DNA from: Propionibacteriaceae bacterium
GTDB lineage: Bacteria; Actinomycetota; Actinomycetes; Propionibacteriales; Propionibacteriaceae
Length of the DNA: 16,300 nucleotides
Reading direction: 5' to 3'
NCBI GenBank assembly: GCA_031265725.1
Contig: JAISCH010000305.1
Coordinates: 1-16,300 of the forward strand
Shown here: positions 7,065-14,110 of the stretch, piece after piece
Layout of the letters: every line of letters begins with the position of its first letter
Position numbering within the stretch: the stretch's first letter is position 1
Notes under the pieces: generated by a model
Database searches by the model: none
Told to the model about the DNA's origin: nothing
What the model saw: only the letters and a program-made list of their open reading frames with translations
Translations under genes and position numbers: made by a program

Positions 7065-7337
7065 CTACGCCTTCCGGTTGGGGTGCTCTTTCTCCCAGGC
7101 GCTGAGCTGCTGCTCCAATGCTTTCATCAGCTCGAAGACCTGTGACGGCGGGATGCGTACTCGGGACACCACGGTCGCGTCCCGGATCACCTTGTCGTCT
7201 TCCATCCGGGGAGGCTCGGAGAAAGCCGCGAAATCGAGCACGAATGCCTCGTCGGTGTGCCAGGCCCTGATGAAGTCGGCGAAAGCTCCCGCCGCCAGTT
7301 CCACCGGCATCCGGACTTGAATGTGTTGGTCAGCCAT
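7065..7337 (-). CDS. DUF3467-type small protein
   Basis: This is a 90-residue soluble protein. Its pattern fits the DUF3467 family: an N-terminal polar start leading to a beta strand (HIQVRMPVE), then FADFIRAWHTDEAFVLDF at 19-36, and near the end SRVRIPPSQVFELMKALEQQL at 58-78 (consensus style: a-R-I-x-x-S-P-x-x-a-K-x-L-x-x-A-L). The family has no established biochemical role that I know of. The gene is convergent with the membrane pair and divergent from meaB. The start codon is only six bases from a TAGGAT -10-like hexamer, so the mRNA may be leaderless; the same stretch contains AGGA, which could instead act as a ribosome binding site. Confidence 0.8.
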   Translation of the reverse strand: MADQHIQVRMPVELAAGAFADFIRAWHTDEAFVLDFAAFSEPPRMEDDKVIRDATVVSRVRIPPSQVFELMKALEQQLSAWEKEHPNRKA

Positions 7338-7343
7338 GAGGAA

Positions 7344-7349
7344 ATCCTA
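7344..7349 (-). promoter_or_regulatory. -10-like element for the DUF3467-type gene
   Basis: On the minus strand the sequence reads TAGGAT, then six bases, then the ATG. This matches the TANNNT -10 motif at the distance expected for transcription starting at or beside the start codon, as in actinobacterial leaderless mRNAs. The -35 region is poor (TTAGCG at 17 bases). AGGA within the same stretch is an alternative reading as a ribosome binding site. Confidence 0.45.
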
Positions 7350-7483
7350 GCCCCCAAGCCGCGCTGCGCTAACCAGCCTGGCCCTGGCCGTCTTTTCTGT
7401 CGTCCCAATGCGGGCCTGAAGCGTGGCGAGGGCACTTTTCCAGTCGGCTGTGGCTATGTCAGGCACAGCGCCAACGGAGCCGG

Positions 7484-7489
7484 TAGGGT
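7484..7489 (+). promoter_or_regulatory. -10-like element upstream of meaB
   Basis: TAGGGT fits the actinobacterial TANNNT -10 motif. Transcription starting about seven bases downstream would give a leader of about 25 bases before the ATG at 7522, and would exclude the longer reading that starts at the GTG at 7423. No good -35 is visible. Confidence 0.4.
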
Positions 7490-7521
7490 TGGTGGGGCAA
7501 CCTCTGACCAAAGAGTGGACG

Positions 7522-8634
7522 ATGCTTAAGGATGAGTACGAGAGCGGGCGGCTCTTCAACGCGCCCGAGATGGAGACTAACTACGCCGACGCCAAACGGG
7601 TGACGGCGGCAGTGCAGCCGCGCCGGGCGATCTCAGTGGATGAGTTGGCTGAGAAAGTGTTGCAGGGATCGCGGCAGCACATCGCCCGCGCGATCACGCT
7701 GGTGGAGTCCTCCCGCTCGGATCATCGCCGCATCTCCCGCAAATTGCTGCGGATTCTACGTCCATACTCCGGGAAGGCGATCCGGGTCGGGGTCTCCGGC
7801 GTCCCTGGCGCGGGCAAATCGACGTTCATCGACGCGATGGGACGGCGGCTGATCGAGCGGGGCTACCGGATCGCGGTGCTGGCGATTGATCCTACTTCAA
7901 CGAAGACTGGCGGCTCGATCCTGGGCGACCGGACCCGGATGGGCGAATTGGCCGCGTCCGACCAGGCTTTCGTGCGGCCCTCCCCGACTTCGGGGCACCT
8001 GGGCGGGGTGGCCAGGGCGACCCGGGAGTCAATGATCGTCACCGAGGCCGCTGGCTTCGACGTCACCTTGATCGAGACGGTGGGAGTGGGCCAATCCGAG
8101 GTGGCGGTGGCGGGAATGGTGGACACTTTCCTGCTCATCACTCTGGCCAGGGCAGGCGACCAATTGCAGGGCATCAAACGCGGCATCCTGGAGATGGCCG
8201 ACGTGATCACGGTGAACAAAGCCGATGGGGACCATGAGGCCGAGGCGCGGGTGGCCGCCCGTGACCTGTCCATCGCGTTGAAGCTGATCACCAGCGATCC
8301 CAACGCTCCCCGGCCGCCAGTGCTGACTTCCAGTTCGGTCACCGGCAAGGGGTTGGACGAGCTATGGCAGGCTGTCCTCGACCATCGGGCCAGGCTGGAA
8401 GCCAGCGGTGAATTGGAGACCAGGCGGGCCAAGCAGCAGTTGGAGTGGCTGTGGGCGTTGGTCCGGGGCGAATTGGAGGACGCGCTGAAACGGTCTGAGC
8501 AAGTGCGGGAGATCGTTCCGAGGATGGAGGCCGAAGTCGTGTCGGGGGAGTTGTCTGCGCTGGAGGCGAGTTCAGCGATCATCAAAGCCTTCGCCGCCGA
8601 CATTCCGGGGCTGATCCGCACCGAAGAGGGTTAA
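7522..8634 (+). CDS. meaB: MeaB, methylmalonyl-CoA mutase-associated GTPase
   Basis: MeaB is a G3E-type GTPase that gates loading of adenosylcobalamin onto methylmalonyl-CoA mutase and protects the mutase from inactivation. Numbering is from the ATG at 7522 (370 residues). The Walker A motif GVPGAGKS is at 93-100, followed by AIDPTSTKTGGSILGDRTRM, FVRPSPTSGHLGGVARATRE, VGVGQSEVAVAGMVDTF and the NKAD base-recognition motif. The open frame extends up to a GTG at 7423, but the first 33 residues of that form do not resemble the family, and a TAGGGT -10-like site lies between the two starts. The ribosome binding site before 7522 is weak (AGAG). Even the shorter form is somewhat longer than typical family members. 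The mutase genes are not in this window. Confidence 0.93.
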   Translation: MLKDEYESGRLFNAPEMETNYADAKRVTAAVQPRRAISVDELAEKVLQGSRQHIARAITLVESSRSDHRRISRKLLRILRPYSGKAIRVGVSGVPGAGKSTFIDAMGRRLIERGYRIAVLAIDPTSTKTGGSILGDRTRMGELAASDQAFVRPSPTSGHLGGVARATRESMIVTEAAGFDVTLIETVGVGQSEVAVAGMVDTFLLITLARAGDQLQGIKRGILEMADVITVNKADGDHEAEARVAARDLSIALKLITSDPNAPRPPVLTSSSVTGKGLDELWQAVLDHRARLEASGELETRRAKQQLEWLWALVRGELEDALKRSEQVREIVPRMEAEVVSGELSALEASSAIIKAFAADIPGLIRTEEG

Positions 8635-8658
8635 TTCCTCGGCTAGTTAGGGGGACGG

Positions 8659-9408
8659 ATGCTCACACTAGTTATCGCAGCCGGTGGCGTCGCGTTGGTT
8701 GTGGTCAATATTTTTCGGCGGGTACGCGCTGCCGACTTTCCGGCGTTGATGTTGAAGACCGGCTGCGGGGTCATGTTCATCCTCACTGCCGCAGCCGCGT
8801 TGGTCACTACCAGGGAAGCGCTGAGCATGCCCAACCTACTGCTCGGCATGACAGTGGTCCTTGGGCTGTTCTTCGGCCTGTTGGGCGATGTCTGGCTGGG
8901 CGTCAAGGAGTTGGCCAGGCCAGAGCACTACGACGGCTATTTCAAAGCTGGCTTCGGCTCATTCGGTTTGGGGCATCTCTGTTTTGTGGCCGGGATGTTG
9001 CTGGTCTACCGGCCCGGATGGCTCAGTATCGCTGGCTCCGTGCTGCTCGCCACGATCATCCCGGCTGTGCTCGTTTTCGGAGCCAAGTGGTTGCGGCTCG
9101 ATTTCGGCGACTTCAAATGGATCGCCGCCGGCTATGGCTTCCTGCTCTGTTGGACGACCGCTGTTGGCTTTATAAGTGCCTATCTCGGGACGCAGCCCGG
9201 TGCCATCGCTGCCTATTCCTGCTGCTATCCCATTCTCCAACCAGAATTGATGGGCATCGGCGGGGCCGCATTCCTGGTTTCCGACCTGATCTTGGCCGCC
9301 GTGTATTTTGGCGGGCTGAATGATAGCCGTTGGGCGCACGCCGGTTGCTACATCTTCTACTACGGTGCCCAATTCACCATTGCGCTGTCGCTGCTCGCCT
9401 TGGTTTGA
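8659..9408 (+). CDS. YhhN family integral membrane protein (lysoplasmalogenase-like)
   Basis: This is a 249-residue multi-pass membrane protein with about eight hydrophobic segments. It matches the YhhN/TMEM86 pattern: FGLLGDVWLG (72-81) with Asp77, GLGHLCFVAGM (103-113) with His106, a GAAFLVSDLILA segment with Asp209, and a C-terminal YIFYYGAQFTIALSL stretch. Eukaryotic and some bacterial members hydrolyse the vinyl-ether bond of lysoplasmalogens, which would fit an anaerobe making plasmalogens. That activity is inferred from the family and not shown here. The ATG has an AGGGGGA ribosome binding site at 8649-8655. The gene follows meaB by 24 bases, so co-transcription is likely although the functions seem unrelated. 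It converges on the small membrane protein next to pit. Confidence 0.8.
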   Translation: MLTLVIAAGGVALVVVNIFRRVRAADFPALMLKTGCGVMFILTAAAALVTTREALSMPNLLLGMTVVLGLFFGLLGDVWLGVKELARPEHYDGYFKAGFGSFGLGHLCFVAGMLLVYRPGWLSIAGSVLLATIIPAVLVFGAKWLRLDFGDFKWIAAGYGFLLCWTTAVGFISAYLGTQPGAIAAYSCCYPILQPELMGIGGAAFLVSDLILAAVYFGGLNDSRWAHAGCYIFYYGAQFTIALSLLALV

Positions 9409-9453
9409 CCGTTTCCGCAGTAGAGTCCTGGGTGCTGCGAGTGTCCACCAGCC
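9409..9453. other. Convergent gap without a clear terminator
   Basis: These 45 bases separate the stops of the YhhN-like gene and the small membrane protein downstream of pit. Only short 4-base inverted repeats (GCAG/CTGC) are visible and no T-run follows them, so I cannot name a terminator. Confidence 0.3.
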
Positions 9454-9762
9454 TCACTTGTGGGTGAAGACCGGCATGATCCCGTCGAAGGTGATTACCC
9501 AGCCCATGCCGTGAGCGGCGATATAGCCGATGCCGATCAAAACCATCAGCACGACCAAGGTGAAGATGCTGTAGGCCACCAGCCGTCCCGGCAGTGATGG
9601 TTTGTTCACCTCGTCGACGGCGTGGTCCTCGGCCTCCCCGCCCGATCCCCAGGCCAAGGCCCGGATGCCGAAGGCGAAGACGGCGGGCAGCCCGGCTCCG
9701 AGCAGGATGCCGACCAGCAGAATCCGCCAGGACGCGTCCAGTGCGGCCAAGAGCTGACTCAT
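9454..9762 (-). CDS. Small two-helix membrane protein paired with the PiT transporter
   Basis: This 102-residue protein has hydrophobic segments at about 13-36 and 60-84, joined by an acidic cytosolic-type loop (GGEAEDHAVDEVN). The C-terminus is GIMPVFTHK. I do not know a named family for it. It lies 49 bases downstream of pit on the same strand, with a GGAGCGGG ribosome binding site before its ATG, so an operon with pit is likely. A role as a transporter subunit or regulator is inference from position. No DUF47/PhoU-like partner, the more common PiT companion, is present in the window. Confidence 0.8.
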   Translation of the reverse strand: MSQLLAALDASWRILLVGILLGAGLPAVFAFGIRALAWGSGGEAEDHAVDEVNKPSLPGRLVAYSIFTLVVLMVLIGIGYIAAHGMGWVITFDGIMPVFTHK

Positions 9763-9811
9763 AATCCCGCTCCAATCCTGGGCGGAGTAGCGGAAGCTGG
9801 GATGAGAGCTG

Positions 9812-11008
9812 TCACTTCGGGTCCTCCTTCCACTCGGCGTTGATATTGGCGCTGCTGATCTTGTCCCGCCGCGAGCGCAGGTACATGCCGAGCGCGCTAA
9901 GCACGATCAGCCCGAATACGGTGAACGCGCCCGCCGCGCCACCGACCAAGTGGCCGATGAGGTACATAATCGCTCCCATGGCTCCAGCGGCCGGCAACGT
10001 GGTCAGCCAGGCGAAGACCATCCGCTTGGCCACCGACCAACGCACTTTCGCGCCGATGCCCAGGCCGGTGCCGAGGATGGAGCCGGTGGCGACGTGGGTG
10101 GTGGAGAGCGCGAAGCCCATCTGGCTGGACGCCAGGATGACCGCTGCGGAGGCCGCCTCTGCGGCCATTCCCTGCGGGGACGACACTTGCACCAGCCCGT
10201 GTCCCATCGTCCGGATGATCCGCCAGCCACCGATATAGGTGCCAGCCGCGATTGCCACCGCGCAGGCCACCTTCACCCAGAGCGGGATCGCCTCAAGGTC
10301 ATGCCACTGCCCGGATGCGATCAGGGCCAGGGTGACCATTCCCATCGTCTTCTGGGCGTCGTTGGTGCCGTGGGAGAGGGAGAGCAGCGAGGCGGTGCCG
10401 ATTTGGCCCCAACGAAAACCGGCTTCGCGGTAGCGCTCGGCCACTCCGCGAGTCACCATGAAAACAATTTTCGTGCCGATGGCCGACACCACCAATGCGA
10501 TGAACGGGGAGGCGAGGGCGGGCAGGACGACCTTGCCGACCACGCCGTCGAGGTGTTCGGCCTCACCAAACCACTTGACTTCCGCGAAGCCCAGTCCGGC
10601 TATCGTCGCCCCCACCAGGCCCCCAACGAGCGCATGGGAAGAACTGGAGGGCAGTCCCCACAACCAGGTCAGGATATTCCAGATGATCGCTCCGGCCAGC
10701 CCGGACAAGAGGATCAAGAGGATGTTGAATCCGCCGTCCGTGACTAACTCGGGGCGCACCCCACCTGTTGAGGTCTGTATTCGGATCACGGCAGTGGTCA
10801 CGGTCAGCGCCACCTCTATGGAGAGGAACGCGCCGACAAGATTCAAAACTGCGCACAGCGTCACCGCGGCTTTCGGCGAGAGAGCCTTGGTAGCTATCGA
10901 TGTTGCCATCGCATTCGCTGTGTCGTGAAACCCGTTAGTGAAATCGAATGCCAACGCGGTGAGCACCACGATGGCCATGAGTATGAGCACAGGGTCCACA
11001 TCATCCAT
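9812..11008 (-). CDS. pit: PiT family low-affinity inorganic phosphate transporter
   Basis: PiT proteins import metal-phosphate complexes or phosphate in symport across the cytoplasmic membrane. The 398-residue length and the internal duplication fit the family. Signature stretches are GFHDTANAMATSIATKAL at 26-43, PSSSSHALVGG at 119-129, SHGTNDAQK at 211-219, and the second-repeat counterpart STTHVATG at 301-308. About ten hydrophobic segments are visible. The ATG at 11008 gives a normal N-terminus but has no good ribosome binding site, so translation may depend on an upstream structure or the mRNA may be short-leadered. It is divergent from metG. Substrate specificity (phosphate versus another oxyanion) cannot be read from the sequence. 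Confidence 0.95.
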   Translation of the reverse strand: MDDVDPVLILMAIVVLTALAFDFTNGFHDTANAMATSIATKALSPKAAVTLCAVLNLVGAFLSIEVALTVTTAVIRIQTSTGGVRPELVTDGGFNILLILLSGLAGAIIWNILTWLWGLPSSSSHALVGGLVGATIAGLGFAEVKWFGEAEHLDGVVGKVVLPALASPFIALVVSAIGTKIVFMVTRGVAERYREAGFRWGQIGTASLLSLSHGTNDAQKTMGMVTLALIASGQWHDLEAIPLWVKVACAVAIAAGTYIGGWRIIRTMGHGLVQVSSPQGMAAEAASAAVILASSQMGFALSTTHVATGSILGTGLGIGAKVRWSVAKRMVFAWLTTLPAAGAMGAIMYLIGHLVGGAAGAFTVFGLIVLSALGMYLRSRRDKISSANINAEWKEDPK

Positions 11009-11105
11009 CGTACGGGTAAGTCCGGGTAGTTAACACATCGGAGCCTGGCGTGAAACGAATGGTGACAGGAGGGTAATCCGTGGCACTGTTCTGCCCGGCA
11101 CTCGC

Positions 11106-11111
11106 TATAAT
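11106..11111 (+). promoter_or_regulatory. Perfect TATAAT -10-like element upstream of metG
   Basis: TATAAT on the plus strand would start transcription near 11118 and give metG a leader of about 180 bases containing the long inverted repeat. No good -35 hexamer is present at 16-19 bases upstream, so this promoter is tentative. Confidence 0.35.
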
Positions 11112-11129
11112 CCGTCCCCCGCAAAAAAG

Positions 11130-11206
11130 TGGGACAAACTCTCAGCCAAACGCACTGCTGCCCCGGTTTTCGGTGCTTTGCCGGGCCTGGGTTTGAGTTT
11201 GTCCCA
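11130..11206. repeat. 12-base inverted repeat around a 53-base loop, T-run on the minus strand
   Basis: TGGGACAAACTC at 11130-11141 and GAGTTTGTCCCA at 11195-11206 are perfect inverted copies. Inside is a smaller CCCGG/CCGGG hairpin (11162-11166 with 11181-11185). On the minus strand the second arm is followed by one C and then six T (11123-11128), so it resembles an intrinsic terminator or attenuator reading toward pit, although the loop is long. On the plus strand it would fold in a metG leader. It could also be a small palindromic mobile-element remnant, but no flanking target duplication is visible. Confidence 0.55.
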
Positions 11207-11282
11207 GTTCCAACGGCGTCGGGCGGGGTGGGTGTCGGGCAGAGTACGGCTGGGCAGGGTGGGGACGGCAGGCGATAAGCGT

Positions 11283-11288
11283 TAAGAT
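11283..11288 (+). promoter_or_regulatory. -10-like element for a leaderless metG mRNA
   Basis: TAAGAT fits the TANNNT -10 motif and is followed by seven bases and then the metG ATG, so transcription would start at the first base of the start codon. No ribosome binding site exists in front of metG, which agrees with a leaderless mRNA. The -35 position (TGGGGA at 17 bases) is weak. Confidence 0.5.
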
Positions 11289-11295
11289 TGCGCAC

Positions 11296-13080
11296 ATGCC
11301 TAGCACGATTTTGACGGCCGTCGCCTGGCCATATGCCAACGGCCCCAGACATATCGGACATGTGTCGGGATTCGGTGTCCCCTCTGATGTTTTCTCCCGC
11401 TATATGCGGATGGCCGGGCACGATGTTTTGATGGTCTCCGGAACCGATGAGCATGGGACACCGATCTCAGTGCAAGCCGACTTGGAGGGCGTGACCGCGC
11501 GGCAGTTGGCGGACAAGTACAATCGAGTCATCGTGGAGGACTTGGCCGGGCTTGGGCTGTCCTATGACTTGTTCACCCGCACCACGACGCTGAACCATTA
11601 CCGGGTCGTCCAAGAGATTTTCAAGTCGCTGCACCGCAACGGCTATGTGGTGGCCAAAGAGCAGCAGTCCGCTATCAGCCCGAGCACCGGGCGCACCCTT
11701 CCGGACCGTTATATCGAGGGCACCTGCCCGATCTGCGGGTACGACGGGGCGCGCGGCGACCAGTGCGACAACTGCGGCAACCAACTCGATCCGATCGACT
11801 TGATCAACCCGCGCTCCAAGGTGAACGGCGAGAAACCGGAATTCGTCGAGTCGGAGCAATTCTTCCTCGACCTGCCCGCGTTCACCCAGGTTTTGGGACG
11901 ATGGCTGTCCACCCGCGAGGACTGGCGGCCGAATGTGCTGAAATTCTCCGCCAACCTGCTTGACGACCTGCGACCACGGGCGATCACCCGCGATCTGGAC
12001 TGGGGCGTCCCGATCCCGTTGGACGGCTGGCGCGACCAGTCGATGAAGCGGATCTACGTCTGGTTTGACGCGGTGATCGGCTATTTCTCGGCCTCGGTGG
12101 AATGGGCCCGGCGCTCCGGCGACCTGGACGCCTGGCAGAAGTGGTGGACCAATCCGGAGGCGCTCTCCTACTACTTCATGGGCAAGGACAATATCGTCTT
12201 CCACTCGGTGATCTGGCCCGCCATGCTGCTCGGCCACAACGGCGCGGGCGATCGCGGCGGCGAGGTGGGCACTTACGGCAAGCTGAATCTGCCCACTGAA
12301 GTGGTCAGTTCGGAATACCTGACCATGAGCGGGTCGAAATTCTCCACTTCCCGCTCCAAGGTGATCTATGTGGGTGATTTCCTGCGTGATTTCGGCCCGG
12401 ATGCGCTGCGGTATTTCATTGCGACGGCTGGGCCGGAGAACCACGACACCGACTTCACCTGGGATGAATTTGTCCGGCGCAATAATTTTGAACTGGCTAA
12501 CGAGTGGGGCAACCTGGTCAATCGGTCGGTCTCGATGGCGCACAAGAATGTGGGCGCGATCCCCGCTCCCCGGCAGAGCGCCGATGTCGACCATGACCTG
12601 CTGGCCACCAGTCGGGCCGCCTTTGACACCATCGGATCGCTGCTGCGGCGGTGCAAGTTCAAGCTGGCCATCTCCGAGGCGATGCGGGTGGTCTCGGCGG
12701 CCAACAAGTACCTGTCCGACACCGAGCCGTGGAAGCAGCAGGACAATCCGGAACGCCGGGACACCATCCTGCACACCGCGCTGCAAGTGGTTTCTGACGC
12801 GAACACCATGCTCACCCCATTCCTGCCCCATGCCGCGCAGAAGGTCCATGCAATGCTCGGCGGCGAGGGCGTTTGGGCCGCCCAGCCGGAAATCCGCGAA
12901 GTGGACGAGAACGGCGGCCCCGACTACCCAGTGCTGATGGGCGACTACGCCGCGCAGCAGGCCGTTTGGGAGTCGCGCCCGATCAGCGTCGGCCATCCAC
13001 TCGAGAAACCAACGCCCCTGTTCACTAAATTGGACGAGAAATTAGGCCGGACCGGCCCAGATTGGGCATTGTTGTCCTGA
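11296..13080 (+). CDS. metG: Methionyl-tRNA synthetase
   Basis: This enzyme charges tRNA-Met with methionine in the cytoplasm. It is a class I synthetase of 594 residues. The HIGH motif is at 19-22 in [12 protein letters not shown]. The KMSKS-type loop appears as KFSTSR at 348-353, a common form in this family. A zinc knuckle is formed by Cys144, Cys147, Cys157 and Cys160. The anticodon-recognition Pro-Trp appears as EPW at 477-479. It lacks the C-terminal tRNA-binding EMAP/Trbp111 domain found in some longer homologues. The start has no ribosome binding site but has a TAAGAT -10-like hexamer seven bases upstream. The stop is four bases from the convergent D-cysteine desulfhydrase-like gene. 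Confidence 0.98.
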   Translation: MPSTILTAVAWPYANGPRHIGHVSGFGVPSDVFSRYMRMAGHDVLMVSGTDEHGTPISVQADLEGVTARQLADKYNRVIVEDLAGLGLSYDLFTRTTTLNHYRVVQEIFKSLHRNGYVVAKEQQSAISPSTGRTLPDRYIEGTCPICGYDGARGDQCDNCGNQLDPIDLINPRSKVNGEKPEFVESEQFFLDLPAFTQVLGRWLSTREDWRPNVLKFSANLLDDLRPRAITRDLDWGVPIPLDGWRDQSMKRIYVWFDAVIGYFSASVEWARRSGDLDAWQKWWTNPEALSYYFMGKDNIVFHSVIWPAMLLGHNGAGDRGGEVGTYGKLNLPTEVVSSEYLTMSGSKFSTSRSKVIYVGDFLRDFGPDALRYFIATAGPENHDTDFTWDEFVRRNNFELANEWGNLVNRSVSMAHKNVGAIPAPRQSADVDHDLLATSRAAFDTIGSLLRRCKFKLAISEAMRVVSAANKYLSDTEPWKQQDNPERRDTILHTALQVVSDANTMLTPFLPHAAQKVHAMLGGEGVWAAQPEIREVDENGGPDYPVLMGDYAAQQAVWESRPISVGHPLEKPTPLFTKLDEKLGRTGPDWALLS

Positions 13081-13084
13081 TGGA

Positions 13085-14110
13085 TTAGTGCTCGGTCAAC
13101 TCGTTGCGGTAGGGGAAGATGCCGGGGATTCCTCCGGTGTGCCAGAAAAGCACTCGCTGTAGGGTGCCCAGCCCCTCAGCGGAGCGCAATTCGGTCAGCA
13201 TCCCGGCGAAGGCTTTGCCGGAGTACACCGGGTCGAGCAGGATGCCCTCGGTGCGGGCGGCCAACCGCAGCGCCGCGCGCATATCGTCGGTGGGGATGCC
13301 GTAGCCCTGCCCCAAGGCGTGATCGGCCACTCGCAGGCGTAGCTCTCCGCGCGGCAGCCCCAGCTCCCACTGTTCGGAGATGAGCCGACGGATGCCAGCC
13401 TCGGTCACGGCGGCCATGTCGTCAACGCACATGGCGACCACCTGGATGGGCGATCCAATCGCCGCCAACCCGGCGGCGAGTCCGGCTGCCGTGCCATTGG
13501 AACCGGCGGGGACGACTATCGCCTGCGGCAATTCGTCCTCCGACAGGGTTTGGCCGATCTCCAATGCGGCCAGGGCGTAGCCCATCGAGCCGAGTGCGTT
13601 CGAGCCGCCCATCGGGATGACGTAGGGGTCACGGCCCTCGTTGGTCAGTTCCGCCGCCGCTAGTTCGATGCACTCGACGCTGCTTAGGCCGGGGTACACC
13701 CTGATCTCGGCACCGAGCAATTCGTCCAGGATGACATTCCCGCTGGAGGAGAATTCCTCGGTGCGCAGATAGCCCTCATGCAGGCCAAGCACGCATTTGA
13801 GTCCCAGCTTCGCGGCCGCTGCCGCCGACTGCCGTACCGAATTCGATTGGAAGCCGCCGCCAGTCACCACAGTCTGATGTCCCTTGCTGATCGCGTCAGC
13901 CATCAAATATTCGAGTTTGCGCACTTTGTTGCCGCCCACAGCCAGTCCGCTCTGATCGTCGCGCTTGATCCAGAGGTCGACAGCACAACCGTCCTCGGCG
14001 TTGAGCCTACTGGCCAACCGGGGCATCCGATGGGCTGGAGTGGGAAAGAAGCCAAGCGGTGTCCGGGGCAGCGTCTCCAAAAAAGCGCCGAGTCGTTCCA
14101 GTTCAGGCAT
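13085..14110 (-). CDS. dcyD: D-cysteine desulfhydrase / ACC deaminase family PLP enzyme
   Basis: This fold-type II PLP enzyme most likely splits D-cysteine into pyruvate, ammonia and sulfide. The other family activity is 1-aminocyclopropane-1-carboxylate deamination. The chosen ATG at 14110 gives 341 residues; an in-frame TTG at 14131 adds seven residues but lies deeper inside the upstream gene. GAGCGGG is available as a ribosome binding site for the ATG. The PLP lysine is in AVGGNKVRKLEYL (Lys62 from the ATG). QSNSVRQ and the C-terminal WHTGGIPGIFPY segment fit the family. Its start overlaps the end of the cystathionine gamma-synthase/lyase gene, and it lies in an operon with an amino-acid ABC transporter, which favours a sulfur-amino-acid role. 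The symbol is by analogy. Confidence 0.8.
   Translation of the reverse strand: MPELERLGAFLETLPRTPLGFFPTPAHRMPRLASRLNAEDGCAVDLWIKRDDQSGLAVGGNKVRKLEYLMADAISKGHQTVVTGGGFQSNSVRQSAAAAAKLGLKCVLGLHEGYLRTEEFSSSGNVILDELLGAEIRVYPGLSSVECIELAAAELTNEGRDPYVIPMGGSNALGSMGYALAALEIGQTLSEDELPQAIVVPAGSNGTAAGLAAGLAAIGSPIQVVAMCVDDMAAVTEAGIRRLISEQWELGLPRGELRLRVADHALGQGYGIPTDDMRAALRLAARTEGILLDPVYSGKAFAGMLTELRSAEGLGTLQRVLFWHTGGIPGIFPYRNELTEH

Larger units (their letters stand above)
11009..11295. other. Divergent pit/metG intergenic region
   Basis: This is the longest non-coding stretch in the window (287 bases). It holds a consensus TATAAT on the plus strand at 11106-11111, a 77-base element bounded by a perfect 12-base inverted repeat (11130-11206) with six A on its left side, a G-rich run at about 11219-11270, and a TAAGAT hexamer just before the metG ATG. 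No convincing promoter for pit is visible; a weak TTCACG...TAACTA pair reads toward pit. I see no recognisable riboswitch or T-box core. Confidence 0.5.

Noticed and set aside
11081..11095. TGGCAC resembling a sigma-54 promoter half
   Set aside because: The second half (TTGC-type at the right spacing) is missing, and sigma-54 is not expected in Actinomycetota.
11112..11295. Riboswitch or T-box leader before metG
   Set aside because: I see no T-box core or SAM-riboswitch core in the leader, only the inverted repeat and a G-rich run.
11467..12996. Minus-strand open frame of 509 codons inside metG
   Set aside because: It is antisense to an intact methionyl-tRNA synthetase with all motifs in place; no domain is recognisable, so it is a shadow of high-GC codon use.
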